This document shows positions 1-4,998 of a stretch of DNA of 5,023 nucleotides, piece after piece. The stretch is from the NCBI GenBank assembly GCA_004376385.1, contig SOJY01000116.1, forward strand, positions 1 through 5,023, written 5' to 3'. The stretch is from Candidatus Bathyarchaeum sp. (GTDB lineage: Archaea > Thermoproteota > Bathyarchaeia > Bathyarchaeales > Bathyarchaeaceae). How positions within the stretch are numbered: position 1 is the stretch's first letter; every line of letters begins with the position of its first letter. The notes beneath the pieces were generated by a model. That model was not told the origin of the DNA and did not search any database. It was given only the letters and a program-made list of their open reading frames with translations. The position numbers and the translations under genes were made by a program.

Positions 1-11
1 TTCTCTGTCAT
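1..11 (-). CDS. spt4: Start of probable transcription elongation factor Spt4 (RpoE''), cut by window edge
   Basis: Only the first three codons and part of the fourth are visible: ATG ACA GAG AA, giving Met-Thr-Glu-(Lys/Asn). The ATG shares bases with the rpo7 stop in an ATGA overlap, a common sign of translational coupling. An AGGAG Shine-Dalgarno-like sequence sits at 22-26, ten bases upstream of this ATG and inside the end of rpo7. In many archaea the gene after rpo7 is spt4, a small zinc protein that pairs with Spt5 on the elongating polymerase, and archaeal Spt4 proteins often begin with a short Met-Thr/Ser-Glu-Lys stretch. The start is well supported by the overlap and ribosome binding site. 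The identity rests on gene order, because too little protein is visible. Confidence 0.45.
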
Positions 12-622
12 TTCTCTGATTCTCCTACTGTCTTGGCATCCCCTGACTCTTCTGCACCAGTTGCATCTATCTTCTCCACATCCTTCCGAATCCACTCAAT
101 CTTCCCAAGGAAAGGCTGCCTAGCAGTTACACCTATCTTCCCGGAACCTCCGCTACGACCCAAAGAGACAGCTGTTATGCGAACCCGCACGCGGTCTCCG
201 GTCTGGAGTTTCCTTTTCGTTTCTTTGCCCATGAGAACTCCTTGTCGTTCATCATAGGAAATGTAGTCGTCCATTAGTTGGGATACATGAAGGAGGGCGT
301 CAACGGGTCCTATACGAATAAAGGCACCGAACTCCGCTATTTCCACAACTTCCCCTTCAATGACTTCCTGAATCTTCGGAAAGAACGTGAGGAGAGAGAA
401 CTCTACTTTGTGGAAGGTCGCCCCGTCTCCGGGGATAATTTTTCCGAATGGATTTACTTTGATCTGTGTAACGCCTATGACATAGCCCAGCTCTTCATCT
501 ACCATGCCATCGTACTTCATTTTTAGCTGTTCATAACCTACAGTATCGATTTCTTCTCCAAATCTTTCCGGCGGTATCCGAATTGCATCCTCTAGAGTTA
601 CAAGTTTGAACACATATCTCAC
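8..622 (-). CDS. rpo7: DNA-directed RNA polymerase subunit Rpo7 (RpoE', stalk subunit)
   Basis: This 204-residue protein is the larger subunit of the polymerase stalk (counterpart of eukaryotic Rpb7). With Rpo4 it binds emerging RNA and helps promoter opening, elongation and termination. Residues 1-80 form the tip domain, with the family signature VTLEDAIRIPPERFG at 8-22 and the segment GKIIPGDGATFHKVEF at 60-75. Residues 82 to about 170 form the S1/OB RNA-binding domain, with GEVVEIAEFGAFIRIGPVDALLHVSQ at 90-115 (split as GEVVEIAEFG, then AFIRIGPVDALLHVSQ). The start is GTG at 620-622; a second in-frame GTG at codon 4 is possible, since many homologues start close to the FKLV segment. Neither has a well-placed Shine-Dalgarno. 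Residues 187-204 are a polar, mostly acidic tail (ATGAEESGDAKTVGESEK) beyond the usual family length of about 180-190. The gene lies 95 nt after the PIN gene and overlaps the putative spt4. Confidence 0.97.
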   Translation of the reverse strand: MRYVFKLVTLEDAIRIPPERFGEEIDTVGYEQLKMKYDGMVDEELGYVIGVTQIKVNPFGKIIPGDGATFHKVEFSLLTFFPKIQEVIEGEVVEIAEFGAFIRIGPVDALLHVSQLMDDYISYDERQGVLMGKETKRKLQTGDRVRVRITAVSLGRSGGSGKIGVTARQPFLGKIEWIRKDVEKIDATGAEESGDAKTVGESEK

Positions 623-650
623 CTGATTTTAAATTGATGACACTTTTACG

Positions 651-685
651 CGAAAGTAATTCCCATTCCTTACATGGGACTTTCG
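651..685 (-). promoter_or_regulatory. Bulged 12-bp inverted repeat ahead of rpo7
   Basis: On the minus strand, arm CGAAAGT pairs with ACTTTCG (7 bp, 679-685 with 651-657). Inside it CCCAT pairs with ATGGG (5 bp, 674-678 with 662-666), with a 7-base loop GTAAGGA and a 4-base bulge on the 3' side. The structure begins where transcription would be expected to start from the TATA box at 707-715, so it may form the 5' end of the rpo7 messenger. No T-tract follows, so it does not look like a terminator. It could instead be an operator for a dimeric DNA-binding protein if transcription starts nearer the GTG. The pairing is seen directly; the role is inferred. Confidence 0.5.
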
Positions 686-706
686 TTTTCAAATAAGAGA
701 CAGACC

Positions 707-715
707 TATTTATAA
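707..715 (-). promoter_or_regulatory. TATA box, probable rpo7 promoter
   Basis: The minus strand reads TTATAAATA immediately after the PIN stop codon (TAG, 718-720). This is a very good archaeal TATA element. A start site about 25 bases downstream falls near 685, giving a leader of about 60 nt for rpo7. A weaker alternative, GTAAAAG near 643-649, would give an almost leaderless transcript starting at the GTG. The box means rpo7 need not depend on read-through from the PIN gene. Confidence 0.6.
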
Positions 716-717
716 GG

Positions 718-1152
718 CTATACCGAGCCATCCATCGCTAAACGATGCTTTTGCCTCAAAAAAATAACTGGTACCCCATTTTTTCTCAGTTTTCTCTTGA
801 GTTCGCTGTCGTTTGTGGCAACAGGAGACTTCCATTCTGCTGCCACTCTAACAATTACGTCGTCATATGTCTCCCTTAAACCTTTTTTGACGGGAATAAG
901 ACGACATTTCTCAGCCAATCTAAGAGCTAATACTGCCTGTTTCTGCGTCTTTGGAGAATTTGATTCAGCGAGTCCTTGAAGTTCCTTTTGTGTTGAGGAA
1001 AGGAGAATGGGTTCAAACCGTTGATTTAGCAGGTTTGCCAGTTCTTCGAAGATGTCGAGATTAAACTGTGAAGGAATAAAAAAGAAGTTTGCGTCTAAAA
1101 CAACCTTCAATGTCTCTTTTTTTGAAGCCACCAAATTTGTTTTTTTCTCCAA
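718..1152 (-). CDS. PIN-domain protein of the Fcf1/Utp24 type
   Basis: This 144-residue protein is a single PIN domain, the fold of Mg/Mn-dependent single-strand RNA nucleases. Four acidic positions are present: D20 in VVLDANFFF, E57 in STQKELQGL, D97/D98 in YDDVIVRVAAEW and D115 in VATNDSELKRKL. The opening VVLDANFFFIPSQFNLDIFEEL resembles Fcf1/Utp24 relatives (as VVLDANFFFI then PSQFNLDIFEEL), which in eukaryotes cut pre-rRNA. Archaeal members commonly sit between aIF2 gamma and rpo7, as here, and a role in rRNA maturation is inferred. The family resemblance and position argue against a VapC toxin, and no antitoxin-like gene is adjacent. The start is uncertain: TTG at 1150-1152 gives the full length, TTG/GTG at codons 7-8 is possible, and TTG at codon 15 would give the short MKVVLDAN opening typical of the family. 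Confidence 0.88.
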   Translation of the reverse strand: MEKKTNLVASKKETLKVVLDANFFFIPSQFNLDIFEELANLLNQRFEPILLSSTQKELQGLAESNSPKTQKQAVLALRLAEKCRLIPVKKGLRETYDDVIVRVAAEWKSPVATNDSELKRKLRKNGVPVIFLRQKHRLAMDGSV

Positions 1153-1166
1153 ACCGTAGACTGTTT

Positions 1167-2471
1167 TTATCTCACACTTATCGTTTTATATGCACTGACT
1201 TCTCCTGTGTCCGCCCATATGCCAACTCCGATGCTGTTAACGTTTCCGGGGTAAACGTTGTCGAGTTGAAGAACTACGTACCAATAAGGAATCAACTCTA
1301 AAGGTTCTTCTCTGATGTGCGGCCATAGGTGCGCTGATACAGGTTCTTCTAGTATAACAAAATCTGTTACTTCTACGCCATCCACAGTCCATGAGTAATC
1401 TTGTGCATGACTCATTGCTATTTCTATGGCTTCTTCCTCTGAGACATTAACTTCAGTGCTACCCACATTAAAGAGGAACCATCCATCAGTAAGCATCTCC
1501 AAGACGCCATTATCAAAACTGAGACTTACCCCTTTGGCTTGATAGTCAATACCGCTGGCTGTTTTTATCCACTGGATTTCAACATCTTTTCCTTCACTTG
1601 ATATTATGAGCTTTATGTCGCCCACTGTCTTTTCTAGGGCTTCAGTTTCATTGACTGTGCTCAACATGTTTCTCATTGTTTCCAAGTACGAAACTCCTGC
1701 ATACTGTTGGTATCTCTGGAGAATCTCATCAGTCAGGTCAAGAACATTAGTTGGTTGTGGCTGAGCGTAAATCGGTGAGCCCTCAATTACATCTAGCAGG
1801 TACCGGGACAAGCTTTGGTTTCTAAACCTGAAATCTATAGATAATTCTGTTTCGTCAGATGTGAGTCTGTACGTTAAAAATTCCTCAGTAATGCCGCCTA
1901 AATCAGAACGATACCCCACGGTGTTACGTTCTAGTTTTGCAGTATATTTCGTCATGTCAAGTTGGATTACGTCTTCTAGGAAGTTTACTACACTATCTGT
2001 GGATACGCCCCATGATAACAGTCGCTCATGGTCTGTGGACAGTTGTTCAAACTCGTCTGTCAGTTGCTCATGCTCCGAAGATAACCTGTTCAAAGACAGG
2101 TATTGTGTATAAGATACACCCGCTAAAACTACAATCCCAATCATTAGAACCACAAAAAAAGATCTCCACTTCAGGGACAAGGAGAAAATATGCTTTGGCT
2201 TGATGTCAGGCGTCTCTTCCACGCCCTTCATCGTTAATACTGCTGCTTTTCCGAAAGCGGAAAGCCTATACTTTCCATCATCCATTTTAGTTACAAGTTC
2301 TCCAAGGTTTTCAAGGTGATACGTTAGGTGCGAACTGGAGATTCCCAGTTCTTCTAGTATTCGCGAGAAGTTTTTTGGTTTTTCTGCGAGCATTCGCAGG
2401 ATTTTGCGGCGGGCTGGATGCCTCAAAGACGTGAACATAGTCGAATATGTTTCTTCCCCTGAATCAGACAT
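1167..2471 (-). CDS. Membrane-anchored ArsR-type winged-helix regulator with extracytoplasmic domain
   Basis: This 434-residue protein is built like a one-component transmembrane regulator. Residues 8-82 form a winged helix of the ArsR type: SLRHPARRKILRML at 15-28, recognition helix ISSSHLTYHLENL at 44-56, and wing KMDDGKYRLSAFGKAAV at 62-78. A hydrophobic helix spans about 105-124 (FFVVLMIGIVVLAGVSY), flanked on the inner side by KWR. Leucines 130, 137, 144 and 151 then mark a four-heptad coiled coil, probably a dimer-forming stalk. Residues 155-434 would lie outside the cell. The end resembles a PepSY-like unit: SEEEAIEIAMSHA, then IPYWYVVLQLD and GVGIWADTGEVSAYKTI. The ATG at 2469-2471 has a GAGGT ribosome binding site. 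The PIN gene follows after 14 bases with no terminator between, so read-through is likely. Ligand and targets are unknown; direct promoter control is inferred from architecture. Confidence 0.87.
   Translation of the reverse strand: MSDSGEETYSTMFTSLRHPARRKILRMLAEKPKNFSRILEELGISSSHLTYHLENLGELVTKMDDGKYRLSAFGKAAVLTMKGVEETPDIKPKHIFSLSLKWRSFFVVLMIGIVVLAGVSYTQYLSLNRLSSEHEQLTDEFEQLSTDHERLLSWGVSTDSVVNFLEDVIQLDMTKYTAKLERNTVGYRSDLGGITEEFLTYRLTSDETELSIDFRFRNQSLSRYLLDVIEGSPIYAQPQPTNVLDLTDEILQRYQQYAGVSYLETMRNMLSTVNETEALEKTVGDIKLIISSEGKDVEIQWIKTASGIDYQAKGVSLSFDNGVLEMLTDGWFLFNVGSTEVNVSEEEAIEIAMSHAQDYSWTVDGVEVTDFVILEEPVSAHLWPHIREEPLELIPYWYVVLQLDNVYPGNVNSIGVGIWADTGEVSAYKTISVR
1184..1190 (-). promoter_or_regulatory. 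TATA box for the PIN gene, inside the end of the upstream gene
   Basis: The minus strand reads GCATATAAAACG here, a near-consensus archaeal TATA box. It lies within the codons for Ala-Tyr-Lys-Thr near the C-terminus of the winged-helix membrane protein. A start site about 26 bases downstream would be near 1161, between that gene's stop (1167) and the TTG start of the PIN gene (1152). The transcript would have a leader of only about 9 nt, consistent with the lack of a Shine-Dalgarno before that TTG. Chance occurrence in A/T-rich coding sequence cannot be excluded. Confidence 0.5.
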
Positions 2472-2477
2472 TTCTTG

Positions 2478-2482
2478 ACCTC
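2478..2482 (-). promoter_or_regulatory. Shine-Dalgarno site of the winged-helix membrane protein gene
   Basis: The minus strand reads GAGGT, six bases before the ATG at 2471. It supports this start codon over internal ones and implies a messenger with a real 5' leader. Confidence 0.7.
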
Positions 2483-2518
2483 ACATAATTATAGTTTGAG
2501 ATTGTAAGTAAGCTTTTT

Positions 2519-2526
2519 GTTTTTAA
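2519..2526 (-). promoter_or_regulatory. Possible TATA box of the winged-helix membrane protein gene
   Basis: The minus strand reads TTAAAAAC, a modest TATA-like match. It would place the start site near 2497 and give a leader of about 25 nt containing the GAGGT site. An 8-bp palindrome ATAATTAT lies at 2485-2492 just downstream of that start site and could be an operator. The spacer is A/T-rich, so other boxes are possible. Confidence 0.3.
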
Positions 2527-2560
2527 TCCATGATTTCTGTGAAAGAGATAAGTTAATTCA

Positions 2561-2600
2561 AAAATTTTATGTTAAGTAACAATATATCAGATAGGGGGTT
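2561..2600 (+). promoter_or_regulatory. Probable promoter and ribosome binding site of the broken nuclease-like gene
   Basis: A TATA-like ATTTTATG lies at 2564-2571, putting the start site near 2594, and a second candidate AATATATC lies at 2581-2588. A G-rich AGGGGG at 2593-2598 sits seven bases before the GTG at 2606 and is a strong Shine-Dalgarno match. The presence of recognisable expression signals suggests that the gene decayed recently. Confidence 0.35.
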
Positions 2601-2605
2601 AGGCT

Positions 2606-3110
2606 GTGGAGGGTAGTTTATTTGATAACGTTCTTCAAATAATCAACGACTGGAATCCAAAAGCTGAATACTCAAACGAAAGCAAATACAGAGACGACCT
2701 CCTAACATTTTTGCGGAAAAACCTGAATCAGTCTGAAAATGGCGTTTACCGTTCACCAATTTGGGGTTTTGATTCTTCGCGGCACCATTTCCTCAAGAAG
2801 GAAGCTGGACGAAGCTTAGCCGATATTTGAATAGATGACGAAATAGGTATTGAACTTACGAAACCTAAAAAGAAAAAGCCAAATAAATAGACTAGTTGGT
2901 CAAGTTGTAGATTACTTAAGCGAATATTCCTGTGTAATAATCGTTTTGTGTGGACACGCAGAACAAGAGGCTGTTAACGTCTTGAAACACAACCTTAAAA
3001 GAATCATCAGATCATCTTCTTCACTTTTTGGACAAGAAAAACTCATAAGAATAGTCTCTAAAGGCAAGTCACAAAAAACAAGAAAAATTAAGAAAAAACT
3101 TGCGCTTTGA
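2606..3110 (+). pseudogene. Broken PD-(D/E)XK nuclease-like gene (one nonsense codon, one frameshift)
   Basis: Two reading frames join into one protein of about 170 residues. The first (GTG 2606 to TGA 2828-2830) gives 74 residues, with EYSNESKYRDDLLTFLRKNL at 21-40 and KKEAGRSLADI at 64-74. Past the TGA the same frame continues as IDDEIGIEL, so the original almost certainly read ADI-Gly-IDDEIGIEL with GGA now TGA. At 2855-2861 the frame must shift by one to continue as RNLKRKSQINRLVGQVVDYL and CVIIVLCGHAEQEAVNVL, ending at TGA 3108-3110 after a Lys-rich tail. An Asp in LADI followed by Glu-Leu-(Lys) in IEL resembles the D...ExK core of PD-(D/E)XK nucleases; the expected Lys lies exactly at the frameshift. 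The fold assignment is an inference from this pattern. Restart at TTG 2850 could make an 86-residue fragment. Sequencing error would be the main alternative. Confidence 0.75.
3073..3098 (-). terminator. T-tract terminator for aIF2 gamma
   Basis: Read on the minus strand, three T-runs of six, five and six lie in 26 bases, about 95 nt beyond the aIF2 gamma stop. Archaeal polymerase terminates at such tracts without a hairpin. The tract coincides with A-runs coding the Lys-rich tail of the opposing pseudogene. Confidence 0.5.
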
Positions 3111-3143
3111 AACAATGCCCCTCGGTTGCGCAGTCGCCATTAC

Positions 3144-3161
3144 TTTTTTCCTGATTTTTTT
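3144..3161 (+). terminator. T-tract terminator for the plus-strand pseudogene
   Basis: Runs of six T (3144-3149) and seven T (3155-3161) lie 34-51 bases beyond the pseudogene stop and before the opposing aIF2 gamma stop at 3193. This is the typical place and composition of an archaeal intrinsic terminator. No stable hairpin is needed or seen. Confidence 0.55.
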
Positions 3162-3192
3162 CGGTTATTGTCAATCCAAGATCAGAAGGGTG

Positions 3193-4452
3193 CTAACTTT
3201 GGATTATTCCGTATCCTATGAGACGCCATCGGCTCGCTATTTTTCTGCTTATCGCAGCTCTGGCACCGTCTTCGGCACAGACTGGCCTACTCAACTGGAG
3301 GGTGACGGCGTTTTTCTTTGTAGACACAACCTTTCCGACGGTTATAGTTGTTCCAACATCAAGAAGCAACCGTTCACCCTTTATTATGTTGTCAACCTGC
3401 ACAAGCTCCTTAGTTCCGATAGCCCGCTTCAACAGCTTAGTACCCAAAACAAGCTCAGAGCGGGTTGGAGGAAGCAAGTCCGGTTTTCCCACCAGATTTC
3501 CTGTGAGACCATCCGCCTTGGTCAATGATGGATCCAAGTAAGTTCCTATGCCTACCAAGCCTCCGCTCTGGACTTCTTCAACATCTCTTCCGCCTGCACT
3601 CAAACTTGTAATCTCGGTAAAGATGGATTCGTAAAATGGCATTCCATTTTTTTCAGCTTTGATTCCAGGGCGAATCTCAACTTCGTCTCCGACTTTGAAT
3701 GTTCCTTGGAAGATGCTTCCGCCGATAACTCCTCCCAACAGTTCATCCATCGAAGCGCCGGGCTTGTTCACGTCAAAAGAGCGAACAACAAACATTCTCG
3801 GAGGCTTATTTTGGTCTCGATGGGGAGTGGGAATATTCTCTTCTAGGGCTTGAAGAACAGCGTCGATGTTTACCTTGTGTTGAGCGGAGACAGGAATAAT
3901 CGGTTTTCCTTCCGCCACAGTTCCTTTCACAAAAGACTCTATTTCCCTGTAGCTCTCTAAGGCTCGTTTTTCATCAACTATGTCGATTTTGTTCTGAACA
4001 ATAATGATATTCGTTACTCCAGCCAGTTCGATTGCTGCTAGATGTTCTCGCGTTTGGGGCTGCGGGCACTTCTCATTTGCAGCAATTATCAACATAGCTC
4101 CGTCCATGACCGTTGCTCCAGAAAGCATGGTGGCCATGAGGGCTTCGTGACCCGGAGCATCAACGAAACTGACAGCTCTGACAAACTCTCCCTTTGAACC
4201 GCATTTGGGGCATTTAGGGCTTGAGGAGTAGGCTTGGGGAATTTCACACTTTGGGCACTTGAATATTGGGGCGTCAGCGTAACCGAGTTTTATGGTTATG
4301 CCTCGTCTTAGTTCTTCGCTGTGTTTTGCTGCCCAAACTCCTGTTATGGCTTCCACTAAGGTTGTTTTTCCGTGGTCTACATGCCCTATGGTCCCTATGT
4401 TGACTTCGGGCTGTTTAGGAAGCGGGGCAGGATTCTTTAGTTTTGGTGACAT
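3193..4452 (-). CDS. eif2g: Translation initiation factor aIF2 subunit gamma (GTPase)
   Basis: This 419-residue protein is the GTPase core of archaeal initiation factor 2, which with the alpha and beta subunits carries Met-tRNAi to the small ribosomal subunit. All GTP-binding motifs are intact: G1 GHVDHGKT at 23-30, switch I with RRGITIKLGYADA at 49-61, G3 DAPGHE at 98-103, G4 NKID at 154-157 and G5 SAQH at 189-192. The gamma-specific zinc knuckle is present as two CPKC pairs (66-69 and 81-84), separating it from EF-Tu and SelB. Residues from about 205 carry the two beta-barrel domains, with the family segments PGASMDELLGGVIGGSI and GTYLDPSLTKADGLTGN. Length is normal. The ATG at 4450-4452 has an AGGAG site six bases upstream. 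The next genes of the usual archaeal cluster (PIN, rpo7, spt4) lie downstream but about 2 kb away. Confidence 0.98.
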   Translation of the reverse strand: MSPKLKNPAPLPKQPEVNIGTIGHVDHGKTTLVEAITGVWAAKHSEELRRGITIKLGYADAPIFKCPKCEIPQAYSSSPKCPKCGSKGEFVRAVSFVDAPGHEALMATMLSGATVMDGAMLIIAANEKCPQPQTREHLAAIELAGVTNIIIVQNKIDIVDEKRALESYREIESFVKGTVAEGKPIIPVSAQHKVNIDAVLQALEENIPTPHRDQNKPPRMFVVRSFDVNKPGASMDELLGGVIGGSIFQGTFKVGDEVEIRPGIKAEKNGMPFYESIFTEITSLSAGGRDVEEVQSGGLVGIGTYLDPSLTKADGLTGNLVGKPDLLPPTRSELVLGTKLLKRAIGTKELVQVDNIIKGERLLLDVGTTITVGKVVSTKKNAVTLQLSRPVCAEDGARAAISRKIASRWRLIGYGIIQS

Positions 4453-4458
4453 GATAAT

Positions 4459-4463
4459 CTCCT
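4459..4463 (-). promoter_or_regulatory. Shine-Dalgarno site of aIF2 gamma
   Basis: The minus strand reads AGGAG, six bases before the ATG at 4452. It fixes the start codon and indicates a leadered messenger. Confidence 0.75.
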
Positions 4464-4501
4464 AGAGTTAATGTAATGCTATGCAACTAGATTCTAAACA
4501 G

Positions 4502-4511
4502 TTTATATTAA
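4502..4511. promoter_or_regulatory. TATA box in the divergent aIF2 gamma / metallopeptidase spacer
   Basis: The plus strand reads TTTATATTAA, and the minus strand reads TTAATATAAA. On the minus strand it places the aIF2 gamma start site near 4480, with a leader of about 28 nt holding the AGGAG site. On the plus strand it places a start near 4531, about 14 nt before the metallopeptidase ATG at 4545. No other convincing TATA element is seen in this 92-base spacer, so one box may serve both directions. The minus-strand use is better supported. Confidence 0.5.
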
Positions 4512-4544
4512 GCATTCTCCTAAAGACATCAGCTAGTTTCGGGA

Positions 4545-4943
4545 ATGAGAAAATTGCCTTTAAAGTATCTAGAAGCTCCAGACGTCAAAATGTTGGTTGA
4601 TGAGATTATTGAAAGATTGGATTTTTCTCATATTGTTCCTCAATCTGTTTATTGTTACCGAAGTAAGGGCTCAAAATCTAAGCGAATAATTGCGCGGATT
4701 CACGGATTTGGAAAGATGTGGCAAAAGGCGTTTGGGCTTCCGCCAGCATACGTTATTGAAGTGCTTTCGGAACGTTACGACAGATTAAGTCAAGAAGACA
4801 AAGAAAAAACTGTGCTTCATGAATTGATGCATATTCCGAAGGGGTTTAAAGGAGGATTTCGTCATCACAAAGGATACGTCAGCAGGCAACAAGTAGAGAA
4901 AATGTACAAAGAATACAAAAAAAGGAAACGTGAATCAAGGTAA
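4545..4943 (+). CDS. Small putative zinc metallopeptidase (HELMH motif)
   Basis: This 132-residue protein carries the zinc-peptidase motif HELMH at 92-96: H92 and H96 would bind zinc and E93 would act as general base. The following segment IPKGFKGGFRHHKGYV (97-112) offers H107 or H108 as the third ligand. The pattern HELMHIPxGFxGGFRHHKG is, from memory, that of the short putative metallopeptidase family called phage metallopeptidase, seen in archaea and viruses. Residues 1-35 are predicted mostly helical, and 47-53 with 68-74 look like strands (IIARIHG, AYVIEVL). The C-terminus is strongly basic (YKEYKKRKRESR), which may allow nucleic-acid contact. There is no signal peptide or membrane helix, so it should act in the cytoplasm. 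The ATG has no clear Shine-Dalgarno, consistent with a short leader. Its substrate is unknown. Confidence 0.88.
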   Translation: MRKLPLKYLEAPDVKMLVDEIIERLDFSHIVPQSVYCYRSKGSKSKRIIARIHGFGKMWQKAFGLPPAYVIEVLSERYDRLSQEDKEKTVLHELMHIPKGFKGGFRHHKGYVSRQQVEKMYKEYKKRKRESR

Positions 4944-4948
4944 ACTTG

Positions 4949-4998
4949 AGTTGCACCAAAACTAGAACAAGCTAGCAACTTTACTTTTATCTCTCTTA
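4949..4998 (+). terminator. Weak inverted repeat and pyrimidine-rich stretch after the metallopeptidase gene
   Basis: AGTTGC (4949-4954) and GCAACT (4975-4980) form a perfect 6-bp stem with a long 20-base loop. A pyrimidine-rich stretch TTTACTTTTATCTCTCTT follows at 4980-4997. It lies a few bases after the TAA stop and is the likeliest place for transcription to end, but it lacks a clean T-tract. Confidence 0.3.

Noticed and set aside
531..731. Minus-strand 66-residue frame across the PIN/rpo7 spacer
   Set aside because: It overlaps the end of the PIN gene and the start of rpo7 in another frame, and it covers the TATA box and hairpin. Its composition does not look like a protein.
718..1152. 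PIN protein as a VapC toxin
   Set aside because: There is no small antitoxin gene beside it, and its sequence and position before rpo7 fit the Fcf1/Utp24-type protein of the housekeeping cluster.
2828..2830. TGA as a recoded selenocysteine codon
   Set aside because: The family context points to glycine here, no selenocysteine insertion hairpin is evident, and a separate frameshift 25 bases later would still break the gene.
3098..3114. Sequence ending in TTTGAAAC, like the 3' end of archaeal CRISPR repeats
   Set aside because: Only one copy exists in the window, and no regularly spaced repeats or spacers are seen.
3069..3140. Minus-strand 23-codon frame beginning ATG GCG ACT after the aIF2 gamma stop
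   Set aside because: It has a weak AGGA upstream, but it is very short, crosses the T-tract terminator and resembles no complete small protein.
3100..3528. Plus-strand open frame of 142 residues with a hydrophobic start
   Set aside because: It runs antisense through the 3' end of the clearly real aIF2 gamma gene, has no ribosome binding site of note, and resembles no known family. It is a shadow frame.
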